Origin: Dechloromonas sp. | GTDB taxonomy: Bacteria > Pseudomonadota > Gammaproteobacteria > Burkholderiales > Rhodocyclaceae | NCBI GenBank assembly: GCA_028687035.1 | Contig: JAQUAX010000017.1 | Location: 1-64,000 of the forward strand | Length of the DNA: 64,000 nt | Reading direction: 5' to 3' | In this document: one piece after another, positions 17,766 to 24,304 of the stretch | How the letters are laid out: each line of letters begins with the position of its first letter | Position numbering within the stretch: position 1 is the stretch's first letter | The notes under the pieces: model-generated | What the model was told of the DNA's origin: nothing | What the model saw: the letters and a program-made list of their open reading frames with translations, nothing else | The model's database searches: none | Program-made: the position numbers and the translations under genes

Positions 17766-18032
17766 TCATTCGGCTTCCAGCGTGACGAGCAGGGCACCCT
17801 CGGCGACCGTGTCGCCCGCGGTGACGTGCACGCCGACGACGCGCCCGGCGTGGGGGCTGGGAATGTCGAGGGCGACCTTGCCGGTTTCCAGGGTCAGGAT
17901 GTTGTCGTCGCGTTCGATGAAGTCGCCCGGTTCGACCAGCATCTCGAGGATGAATACGTCGCCGCTTGCGCAGGAGCCGCAGCTCTCCCAGCACTCGGGG
18001 AATTTCGGCATTCGGATGGGGATGACCTTCAT
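17766..18032 (-). CDS. Standalone lipoyl-domain protein with N-terminal Cys cluster
   Basis: An 88-residue single lipoyl/biotinyl domain from ATG 18030-18032. Residues 26-88 follow the lipoyl fold: LVEPGDFIERDDNILTLE, then TGKVALDIPSPHAGRV with modifiable Lys52, then VTAGDTVAEGALLVTLEAE. In place of the usual MPxLGExxxEGT start it has PKFPECWESCGSCASGD, with Cys14, Cys18 and Cys21. It might be a lipoyl carrier with a metal or redox site. No dehydrogenase or carboxylase gene adjoins it. Longer in-frame starts run across the tRNA-Arg genes and are rejected. Confidence 0.75.
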   Translation of the reverse strand: MKVIPIRMPKFPECWESCGSCASGDVFILEMLVEPGDFIERDDNILTLETGKVALDIPSPHAGRVVGVHVTAGDTVAEGALLVTLEAE

Positions 18033-18056
18033 AGTCCAGTTTTTCCGGAAAAGCCC

Positions 18057-18084
18057 TTGCATTCTACGCTTGAGCACGTATAAT
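18057..18084 (+). promoter_or_regulatory. Promoter of the tRNA-Arg pair
   Basis: TTGCAT (18057-18062) and perfect TATAAT (18079-18084) at 16-base spacing, followed by GCGCGG, a stable-RNA type discriminator, 16 bases before the first tRNA-Arg. Confidence 0.8.
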
Positions 18085-18100
18085 GCGCGGCTCTGACAGC

Positions 18101-18177
18101 GCGCCCGTAGCTCAGTTGGATAGAGTACTTGGCTACGAACCAAGGGGTCGGGCGTTCGAATCGCTCCGGGCGCGCCA
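18101..18177 (+). tRNA. tRNA-Arg (anticodon ACG), copy 1
   Basis: Acceptor GCGCCCG pairs with CGGGCGC; the anticodon stem CTTGG/CCAAG frames loop CTACGAA (anticodon ACG, normally edited to ICG). The T arm contains GTTCGAATC, with G discriminator and encoded CCA at 18175-18177. Confidence 0.97.
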
Positions 18178-18182
18178 GCAGA

Positions 18183-18213
18183 ACCAGCTTGAAAAAGCTG
18201 GGTGTTTTTTTGA
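18183..18213 (+). terminator. Hairpin and T-run between the two tRNA-Arg copies
   Basis: CCAGCTT and AAGCTGG pair around GAAA, followed shortly by seven Ts (18205-18211). Copy 2 lies after it, so it is either reached by read-through or has its own promoter, which I cannot see. Confidence 0.7.
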
Positions 18214-18217
18214 CAGC

Positions 18218-18294
18218 GCGCCCGTAGCTCAGTTGGATAGAGTACTTGGCTACGAACCAAGGGGTCGGGCGTTCGAATCGCTCCGGGCGCGCCA
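18218..18294 (+). tRNA. tRNA-Arg (anticodon ACG), copy 2
   Basis: Base-for-base identical to copy 1 over all 77 positions, and the preceding TGACAGC is repeated as well. It is therefore a recent tandem duplication with a unit of about 117 bases. Confidence 0.97.
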
Positions 18295-18373
18295 CAAAAA
18301 ACAAATCTGAACGAAGCCGCCGCGAGGTGGCTTTTTTCATTTCCGGGTCTGCCGTTTCCGTCAGGAGTCGTTC

Positions 18374-19186
18374 ATGGAGAGCCTTCCTTCCCGTGCTTTT
18401 TCCAGGGACGTCGAGGACGACCTCGATGTCGTGGCCGGCTGGCTGCGCCAGGCGCAGCGGGTGCTGTTCATCACCGGTGCAGGCATTTCGGCCGATTCCG
18501 GCTTGCCGACCTACCGCGGAGTCGGCGGCTTGTATGACGGCGAGGCGACCGAGGATGGGTTGAGCATCGAGGACGCCCTGTCGGGCGAGGTGCTCGAGCT
18601 GCGTCCGGATATCACCTGGAAGTACCTGCTGCAGATCGAGCGCAATTGTCGGGATGCTGCGCCGAATCTCGCGCATCGCGCGATCGCCTGCCTCGAGCGC
18701 CGTCTTCAGCGTGTCATGGTGTTTACGCAGAATGTCGACGGCCTGCACCGAATGGCCGGCAGCCGGGAGGTCGTCGAGATCCACGGCAACCTGCGCGAAC
18801 TGCGTTGCTCGCGCTGCGCCCATCGCGAGGCCGCCTGCCTGGAAGGGCGGGAAATGCCGCCGCGTTGCCCGGCCTGTGGCGGTGTGCTGCGGCCGGAAGT
18901 CGTGCTGTTCGGGGAGGCTCTGCCGGAGGACGAGATGGACCGTTTCGTCGATGCGCTCGACGAGGGTTTCGATCTGGTCTTCAGTATCGGCACTTCCGGT
19001 GTCTTTCCGTACATCGCCCAGCCGGTCGCCATGGCAGCGGCTGAGGGGGTGCCGACGGTCGAGATCAATCCGGCGAGCACTCGCCTGAGCGGGCTGGTCG
19101 ATATCCGTCTGCCGCTCGGTGCGGCGGAGGCGATGTCGGCGCTGCTGGCCCGTCTGGGCCTCGATCCGGCCTGTTGTCCAGAATAA
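18374..19186 (+). CDS. cobB: Sirtuin-type NAD-dependent protein deacylase
   Basis: A 270-residue Sir2 protein. The NAD-binding GAGISADSGLPTYRG, FTQNVDGLH and catalytic His137 (EIHGN) are present, with the four-Cys zinc site (Cys145, Cys148, then RCPACGG) and the late GTSGVFPYIAQP and VEINPAST motifs. It removes acetyl or other acyl groups from lysines. It lacks the Tyr/Arg pair I would expect for strict desuccinylation, but this was judged by eye. It lies immediately upstream of the phasin promoter and pairs functionally with the Pat-like gene at 54-56.8 kb. Confidence 0.9.
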   Translation: MESLPSRAFSRDVEDDLDVVAGWLRQAQRVLFITGAGISADSGLPTYRGVGGLYDGEATEDGLSIEDALSGEVLELRPDITWKYLLQIERNCRDAAPNLAHRAIACLERRLQRVMVFTQNVDGLHRMAGSREVVEIHGNLRELRCSRCAHREAACLEGREMPPRCPACGGVLRPEVVLFGEALPEDEMDRFVDALDEGFDLVFSIGTSGVFPYIAQPVAMAAAEGVPTVEINPASTRLSGLVDIRLPLGAAEAMSALLARLGLDPACCPE

Positions 19187-19187
19187 A

Positions 19188-19204
19188 TGCTGCGGCGCAC
19201 AAAT
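19188..19204 (+). promoter_or_regulatory. Upstream PhaR-type operator at phaP
   Basis: TGCTGCGGCGCACAAAT, with core GCGGCGCAC, lies just before the -35 of the phasin promoter. It resembles the element downstream of the -10 and the ones at phaR and the Pat-like gene. Assignment to PhaR is inference from gene identity. Confidence 0.5.
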
Positions 19205-19209
19205 TATTG

Positions 19210-19237
19210 TTGACAAGCGTTTGTGCGGGGTTAGAAT
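19210..19237 (+). promoter_or_regulatory. phaP promoter
   Basis: A perfect -35 TTGACA (19210-19215) and -10 TAGAAT (19232-19237) at 16-base spacing. Two TGC-rich operators flank it at 19188-19204 and 19245-19262. Confidence 0.85.
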
Positions 19238-19244
19238 GAAGTCA

Positions 19245-19262
19245 TGTTGCAGCGCACAATAA
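19245..19262 (+). promoter_or_regulatory. Downstream PhaR-type operator at phaP
   Basis: TGTTGCAGCGCACAATAA overlaps the expected transcription start of phaP, where a bound repressor would block initiation. Core GCAGCGCAC matches the Pat-like promoter element exactly. Confidence 0.55.
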
Positions 19263-19298
19263 TGCTGCTCCAGTTACCCCAACCCAGGAGAAAACATC

Positions 19299-19841
19299 AT
19301 GACCATCAAACCCGAAGATTTCGCCAAGTCCGGCTTCAACTTTGCGCTGTTCTACGCGAACACCGCTTTCGAAGGCTTCGAGCGCCTGGCCCTGTTGAAT
19401 CTGGCCGCCGCCCGTTCGGTTTTCGAAACCTCGATCAGCAATGTCACGTCGCTGCTCGGCACCAAGGACATCAACGCCTTCGTCAATCTGCACAAGGAAC
19501 TCGCCACCCCGTCCATCGAGAAGGGCATGGAGTATTCCCGCAACGTGATCGCCATCGCGACCGAAGCCAAGGACAAGATCGCCAAGGAAGTCGAAGTGCA
19601 TGTCGCCGACGCCTCCGCCAAGGTTTCCGGTCTGGTTGAAAAGGCCCTGGCCTCTGCTCCGGCCGGTTCGGAAGTCGCCGTCGCTGCCGTCAAGAGCGCG
19701 ATCAAGACCGCCAACGAGGCCTACGAAGGCCTGAACAAGGCTGCCAAGCAGGCTGCCGAAGTGGCCGAAGCCAGCGTTACCGCCGCGACCGAAGCCACGC
19801 TGAAGGCCGCCAACGTCGCTGCTCCGAAGAAGGTTGCCTGA
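19299..19841 (+). CDS. phaP: Phasin (PHA granule-associated protein)
   Basis: A 180-residue phasin. The N-terminal half has the phasin-family hydrophobic face (FALFYANTAFEGFERLALLNLAAARSVFE), the middle has long amphipathic helices and the C-terminus an Ala/Lys-rich tail as in PhaP1 proteins. It coats polyhydroxyalkanoate granules and sets their number and size. The AGGAG ribosome site, strong promoter and strong terminator fit a highly expressed gene. Two operators around the promoter fit repression by PhaR that is relieved when PhaR binds nascent PHA, as known for Cupriavidus; that mechanism is not visible here. Confidence 0.93.
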   Translation: MTIKPEDFAKSGFNFALFYANTAFEGFERLALLNLAAARSVFETSISNVTSLLGTKDINAFVNLHKELATPSIEKGMEYSRNVIAIATEAKDKIAKEVEVHVADASAKVSGLVEKALASAPAGSEVAVAAVKSAIKTANEAYEGLNKAAKQAAEVAEASVTAATEATLKAANVAAPKKVA

Positions 19842-19864
19842 CCTTTCCGCGGATTCGCGAAATA

Positions 19865-19897
19865 AAAAAGCCGAGGCTGCATGCCTCGGCTTTTTTG
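19865..19897. terminator. Bidirectional terminator of phaP and the CoA-transferase gene
   Basis: The stem AAAAAAGCCGAGGC/GCCTCGGCTTTTTT around a five-base loop has T-runs on both strands, and sits between the convergent phaP and acetyl-CoA hydrolase/transferase genes. Confidence 0.92.
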
Positions 19898-19918
19898 CGT
19901 TTGCTGCCCGCTGAGCGC

Positions 19919-21481
19919 TTACTTCGCCCAGGCGTCGGCCTGGACCAGCGCGTCTTCGCGCCAGGCGGCCTTGGCGGCCTGGTTGGCCACCCAGTTCGGC
20001 AGGAAGGTGTAGGCCTCGTCGAGCAGGTGCGGCGTGTGGCGGCCCGGCGAGTAGCGCAGCGCGCGGTCGTAGTACTCGCGCAGCGCCGGCCGGAAGTTCG
20101 GGTGGGCGCACTTCTCGATGATCAGCTTGGCGCGCTGCTTCGGCGCCAGGCCGCGCAGGTCGGCCAGACCCTGTTCGGTGACGACGACCTGGACGTCGTG
20201 CTCGGTATGGTCGACGTGCGAGACCATCGGCACGATGCACGAGATGCTGCCGCCCTTGGCCGACGACGGGGTCATGAAGATCGAGATGAAGGCGTTGCGG
20301 GCGAAGTCGCCGGAGCCGCCGATGCCGTTCATGATCGAGGTGCCCATGATGTGCGTCGAATTGACGTTGCCGTAGATGTCGGCCTCGATCAGGCCGTTCA
20401 TCGCGATGACGCCGAGGCGGCGGATGACTTCCGGATGGTTCGAGATTTCCTGCGGGCGCAGGATGATGCTGTCCTTGAAGCGCGGCAGGTCGGCGTTGAG
20501 TTCGGCGAGTGCGGCCGGGCTGAGCGAGAACGAGGTCGCCGAGGCGCAGGTCAGCTTGCCCGACTTGATCAGTTCGAGCATGCCGTCCTGCAGCACTTCG
20601 GTGTAGGCGGTCAGGTTCTCGAACGGGCCGTCCTGCAGGCCGGCCATCACCGCGTTGGCGACGTTGCCGACGCCCGACTGCAGCGGCAGCAGGTTGGCCG
20701 GGAGCCGCCCCTTCTTCACTTCGTGCTGCAGGAATTCGAGGATGTGGCCGGCGATCAGCTTGGAATTCTCGTCGGGCGGCGTGAAGGGCGAGTTGCGGTC
20801 GGCCTTGTTGGTTTCGATGACCGCGATGATCTTGTTCGGATCGACGCGGTAATACGGCTCGCCGATGCGGTCGTCGGCCTTGCAGATCGGGATCGGCTTG
20901 CGGTTCGGCGGCAGCGCGGTGCCGTAATAGATGTCGTGCATCCCTTCGAGATGCGGGTTCTGCCAGGAGTTGACCTCGAGGATGACCTTGTCGGCCTGGT
21001 CCAGCCAGGTCTTGTTGTTGCCGACCGAAGACGACGGGATCAGGCGGCCGTCTTCCAGGATGCCGGCGACTTCGACGACGGCGACGTCGAGCTTGCCGAG
21101 GAAGCCGCCCCAGACGAACTGCGCGACGTGCGACAGATGGATGTCGATGTATTCCATCTCGCCGGCGTTGATGCGCTTGCGGCAGGTCGGGTCGGACTGG
21201 TAGGGCAGGCGCATCTCGACGCCGTCGACCATGGCCAGCGCGCCGTCGAGTTCGGGTGCGGTGGACGCGCCGGTCCATACACCGATCTTGAATTTCTTGC
21301 CGAGGACGTTGGCGTCCATGATGCGCTTGGCGAGCGCGCTCGGCACTTCTTTCGGATAGCCGGCACCGGTGAAGCCGCTCATGCCGACGTTGACGCCGGA
21401 GGGGATGAGGTCGGCGGCCTCGGTGGCCGACATGATCTTGCTGCGCAGTTGGGCGTTGAGGATGCGGGAAGCGCCATCCAT
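19919..21481 (-). CDS. Acetyl-CoA hydrolase/transferase family protein (succinyl-CoA:acetate CoA-transferase type)
   Basis: A 520-residue protein of the acetyl-CoA hydrolase/transferase family with the N-terminal start ILNAQLRSKIMSATEAADLI, glycine loop GMSGFTGAGYPKEVP, and the C-terminal coenzyme-binding stretches GVGNVANAVMAGL and NGIGGSGDFARNAF. The length fits Cat1/SpeC-type succinate CoA-transferases, which move CoA between acetate, succinate and propionate through a glutamyl-CoA intermediate. Hydrolase versus transferase cannot be settled by reading. Its neighbours suggest a role in acetate or propionate flux toward PHA. Confidence 0.87.
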   Translation of the reverse strand: MDGASRILNAQLRSKIMSATEAADLIPSGVNVGMSGFTGAGYPKEVPSALAKRIMDANVLGKKFKIGVWTGASTAPELDGALAMVDGVEMRLPYQSDPTCRKRINAGEMEYIDIHLSHVAQFVWGGFLGKLDVAVVEVAGILEDGRLIPSSSVGNNKTWLDQADKVILEVNSWQNPHLEGMHDIYYGTALPPNRKPIPICKADDRIGEPYYRVDPNKIIAVIETNKADRNSPFTPPDENSKLIAGHILEFLQHEVKKGRLPANLLPLQSGVGNVANAVMAGLQDGPFENLTAYTEVLQDGMLELIKSGKLTCASATSFSLSPAALAELNADLPRFKDSIILRPQEISNHPEVIRRLGVIAMNGLIEADIYGNVNSTHIMGTSIMNGIGGSGDFARNAFISIFMTPSSAKGGSISCIVPMVSHVDHTEHDVQVVVTEQGLADLRGLAPKQRAKLIIEKCAHPNFRPALREYYDRALRYSPGRHTPHLLDEAYTFLPNWVANQAAKAAWREDALVQADAWAK

Positions 21482-21786
21482 AGTCGATTAGCTCCAGGTC
21501 GAAGGTTGCACGGGCTTCCGGAATGGCCCGCCGCGCGAGGTCGACCGCAGGGCGCCGGACAGCCCGGCAGACCGGGCGTGAGCTGGGGCGGATAGGCAAC
21601 GGGCACCGCCCCGCATGACCGGCATCCTTAGAAAAAGAGCCCGCACAAGGCGGGCTCGAAGTCTTGACTCAACGCAATTGGGTCTAAGAGGAAGCGGGGC
21701 GAACTTTAACTAAAGTCAGAGGAGGCGACGAACGAGATTTTATTGTTCGATGAACAATGAAATCTAATGCGTGTCGCCTGCCGGGT
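21482..21786. other. Intergenic region upstream of the CoA-transferase gene
   Basis: About 300 bases with no credible gene. The left part (21500-21620) is GC-rich leader or promoter DNA for the CoA-transferase gene. The middle holds a minus-strand terminator. The right part (21690-21770) is AT-rich and includes the perfect inverted repeat TTGTTCGATGAACAA at 21742-21756. Confidence 0.5.
21631..21657 (-). terminator. Terminator of the small lipoprotein gene
   Basis: GAGCCCGC pairs with GCGGGCTC (21637-21657); read on the minus strand it is followed by TTTTTC. Confidence 0.75.
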
Positions 21787-22002
21787 TCAGCGTGCAGCGG
21801 CCGTTTCGCTTGCCGGCGTCGCCGGGGTGGCCGGCTGGGCGGCGGCGTCGAGCGGCTTGTTCTCTTCCGTTTGCGCGGCCGGCGCGGTCAGCGACGGGGC
21901 GACGGCAGGGGCCGGCAGCGGTTCGGCGACGGGTTCTTCCTTCTTGCCGCAGGCGGCCAGGGCGATGGCGGTCAGGGCGATGGCGAACCAGGTTTTCTTC
22001 AT
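21787..22002 (-). CDS. Small Pro/Ala-rich lipoprotein
   Basis: A 71-residue protein with a lipoprotein signal (MKKTWFAIALTAIALAACGKKEEP, lipidated Cys near residue 18) and a disordered Pro/Ala/Glu tail with no fold that I can recognise. AGGAAA precedes the ATG. Short tethered lipoproteins like this are common and of unknown role. It is transcribed away from the LysR gene, and 133 bases separate the two starts. Confidence 0.72.
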   Translation of the reverse strand: MKKTWFAIALTAIALAACGKKEEPVAEPLPAPAVAPSLTAPAAQTEENKPLDAAAQPATPATPASETAAAR

Positions 22003-22135
22003 GAGCTGTTTTCCTTTCGGTTATGGATATTCGGGCCGGCAGTAACCGACCCTGGACCGTAAAGTTAGACCGCGCCTTGTGCTGCGGCAAACGACTCTTT
22101 ATGATGCGATGCCTTAGAAAATCTAAATCATTACC

Positions 22136-23095
22136 GTGACTTATCGCCTGCCACCCCTGGCTTCGATGCGTGCCTTCGAGGCCGCCGCCCGCCACCTGAG
22201 CTTCAAGAAGGCGGCCGAGGAATTGCATGTGACGCCGGCCGCGGTCAGCCAGCAGATCAAGGTACTCGAGACCTACCTGGGCCTGTCGCTGTTCCGCCGC
22301 CTGACGCGGGCGCTGGAGATCACGGCGCAGGGCGAGGCGATGCTGCCCAAGATCCGCGAAGGCTTCGAGTGCTTCGCCGCCGCCGTCGACAAGGTCCGCG
22401 TGCCCGCCGACGGGGTGCTGACCGTGGCGGCGCCGCCGTCCTTCGCGACGCGCTGGCTGGTTCCGCGGCTACCGCACTTCGCGGCGACGCATCCGGAAGT
22501 CGAACTGCGGCTGGCGAGCAGCGGCAGCGCGGTCGACCGGCCGGGCGAAATGTGCTCGCTGGACGATGCGCTGCCCGACATGCGGACGGCCGACAGCGTG
22601 CTGGCGATCCGCTTCGGTACCGGAAATTACCCCGGTTTCGCCGTCGACCGCATCATGCAGCCGGCCTGGGTGCCGGTCTGCAGCCCCCGCCTGCCGAGCG
22701 CCGAACGGCCGCTGACCACGCCGGACGACCTGCGCCGGCATGTGCTGATCCACGATGAGACCGTCAATGACGAGGAGCGCCAGCCCGGCTGGCGCGAGTG
22801 GCTGGCCAGCGCCGGCGTGACCGGCATCGATGCCGGGCGCGGGCCGCGTTTTTCCAATTCGGTGCTGGCCGTCGAAGCGGCGCTCGACGGCCAGGGGGTT
22901 GCGCTGACGCTGCGCCCGCTGGTCGAAGCCGACATCGCGGCCGGCCGGCTGATCGTTCCCTTTGCCGGCTCGGTGGCTTCGCCGTATGCCTACTATCTGG
23001 TGATGCGCAAGGCGGTCGCCGCGCGGGCGCCGGTCGCCGCCTTCCGCGAGTGGCTGCTCGCCGAGGCGCGCGACGCCTGCATCGCGGGCGTATAA
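22136..23095 (+). CDS. LysR-family regulator, GcvA-like
   Basis: A 319-residue LysR regulator from GTG 22136. The winged helix-turn-helix covers residues about 5-65 (LPPLASMRAFEAAARHLSFKKAAEELHVTPAAVSQQIKVLE). The effector domain includes VAAPPSFATRWLVPRL and FSNSVLAVEAALDGQGVAL, both typical of the GcvA/AmpR branch. GcvA controls glycine cleavage genes in enterics; here the regulated gene is unknown. The stop overlaps the -10 of the ZIP transporter. Confidence 0.88.
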   Translation: MTYRLPPLASMRAFEAAARHLSFKKAAEELHVTPAAVSQQIKVLETYLGLSLFRRLTRALEITAQGEAMLPKIREGFECFAAAVDKVRVPADGVLTVAAPPSFATRWLVPRLPHFAATHPEVELRLASSGSAVDRPGEMCSLDDALPDMRTADSVLAIRFGTGNYPGFAVDRIMQPAWVPVCSPRLPSAERPLTTPDDLRRHVLIHDETVNDEERQPGWREWLASAGVTGIDAGRGPRFSNSVLAVEAALDGQGVALTLRPLVEADIAAGRLIVPFAGSVASPYAYYLVMRKAVAARAPVAAFREWLLAEARDACIAGV

Positions 23096-23096
23096 T
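23091..23096 (+). promoter_or_regulatory. -10 element for the ZIP transporter, overlapping the LysR stop
   Basis: A perfect TATAAT contains the TAA stop of the LysR gene. Expected transcription start is near 23103, giving a short leader before GTG 23127. Confidence 0.5.
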
Positions 23097-23126
23097 CCGC
23101 TCCCTTTCCGAATCTCCGACAAGCGC

Positions 23127-23894
23127 GTGAGCACACTTTCCTGGATCATCGTCGTCGCGCTGGCCGGCGGCCTCCTCAGCGTGGTCGCCGCCGCGGCGCT
23201 CGGCATCGCGCTCGGCGCGCAACGCATCGGCATCCTGATTTCGTATGCGATCGGCGCGCTGCTCGGCGCCGCCTTCCTGGAAATCCTGCCGCACGCCCTC
23301 GAGCACGGCGAGCCGCACCGGATGGCGGCGACCGTGCTGTTCGGCATCCTGGCCTTCTTCGTGCTGGAAAAGCTGGTGCTCTGGCGGCATTGCCACCACA
23401 CCCACTGCGAGGCCCACGATGCGCACGCGCCGGCCCACGATCACGGCCGTTCCGGCCTGCTGATCCTGGTCGGCGACACCTTCCACAATTTCGTCGACGG
23501 CATCCTGATCGCGGCCGCCTTCCTCGAGAGCACCGAGCTGGGCATCGTCACCGCGCTGGCCATCATCGCCCACGAGATTCCTCAGGAAGTCGGCGACTAC
23601 CTGATCCTGCTGCACTCCGGTTACAGCCGCCTGAAGGCGATCGCGTTCAATCTGCTGTCCAGCCTGGCGACGCTGGTCGGGGCCATGCTGGCCTACCTGG
23701 CGCTGTCCGAACTGCAGGAGTGGATTCCGTCGCTGCTCGGCCTGGCGGCGGCGAGCATGATCTATGTCGCGGTGGCCGACCTGATTCCCGGCCTGCACAA
23801 GCGGACCGAACTGAAGGCGACGTTGCAACAGGTGTTACTGATCGGTCTCGGCGTCGCATCGATCGCCGTCGTCCAGGCACTGGTCGGCGAATAG
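23127..23894 (+). CDS. ZIP-family metal transporter
   Basis: A 255-residue membrane protein with about seven to eight spans. The long cytoplasmic loop after span 3 is His-rich (HCHHTHCEAHDAHAPAHDH), and the metal-path helices are HNFVDGILIAAAF and HEIPQEVGDYLILL, with the paired His, Asn, Asp and Glu of ZIP transporters. It should import zinc or another divalent metal into the cytoplasm. It follows the LysR gene by 31 bases but appears to have its own -10. Confidence 0.9.
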   Translation: MSTLSWIIVVALAGGLLSVVAAAALGIALGAQRIGILISYAIGALLGAAFLEILPHALEHGEPHRMAATVLFGILAFFVLEKLVLWRHCHHTHCEAHDAHAPAHDHGRSGLLILVGDTFHNFVDGILIAAAFLESTELGIVTALAIIAHEIPQEVGDYLILLHSGYSRLKAIAFNLLSSLATLVGAMLAYLALSELQEWIPSLLGLAAASMIYVAVADLIPGLHKRTELKATLQQVLLIGLGVASIAVVQALVGE

Positions 23895-23925
23895 CCCGGG
23901 TGGCGCTGGTCCGCTCCGGGCCGGC

Positions 23926-24144
23926 TCAGCTTTCGTCGGCCTGCCGGGCCTTTTCCGCCATCATTTCCTGGAAGCGCCGGCGCTGGCGCCGGACCTTCGA
24001 GCCCGCGAAATAGAGCAGCAACCCGCAGGGCAGGGCGCCGTAAAACAGGAAGGAAACGATCCCGGCAACGACGGTCGGTTCATTGGCGGCGATCAGGATG
24101 GTCACATAGAGCCAGGCGATGACGATGATCAGCGTGAGAGACAT
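23926..24144 (-). CDS. Small inner-membrane protein next to phaC
   Basis: A 72-residue protein from ATG 24142-24144. Two predicted spans (LTLIIVIAWLYVTILIAA and VAGIVSFLFYGALPCGLLLYF) are followed by a basic helical tail (SKVRRQRRRFQEMMAEKARQADES). I know no function. It is divergent from phaC, sharing a 160-base promoter region. The frame extends upstream but that part overlaps the phaC start and is Cys-rich nonsense. Confidence 0.68.
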   Translation of the reverse strand: MSLTLIIVIAWLYVTILIAANEPTVVAGIVSFLFYGALPCGLLLYFAGSKVRRQRRRFQEMMAEKARQADES

Positions 24145-24219
24145 GGCGAAAAGACGTTGTACGGCCGGCGAAACATCCCGTGTTGCCGGCCCTGGGCGAT
24201 GATGGGCACGTGTGTAATT

Positions 24220-24263
24220 ATGCATGCAAATGCATTGACAGCCCCTTGGGGCGTATGCAGAAT
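24220..24263 (+). promoter_or_regulatory. phaC promoter with overlapping palindrome
   Basis: A perfect -35 TTGACA (24235-24240) and a CAGAAT -10 (24258-24263) at 17-base spacing. The inverted repeat ATGCAT-GCAA-ATGCAT (24220-24235) overlaps the -35 and is placed to act as an operator. It differs from the GCAGCGCA element at phaP. Confidence 0.55.
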
Positions 24264-24304
24264 CCAGAAGCTCATGCCCCCGACAACTCAGCGAGAATAA
24301 CCCC

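Noticed and set aside
18033-18260. Upstream extension of the lipoyl protein
   Set aside because: It would read across the tRNA-Arg genes; the encoded residues repeat with the tRNA duplication and are not protein.
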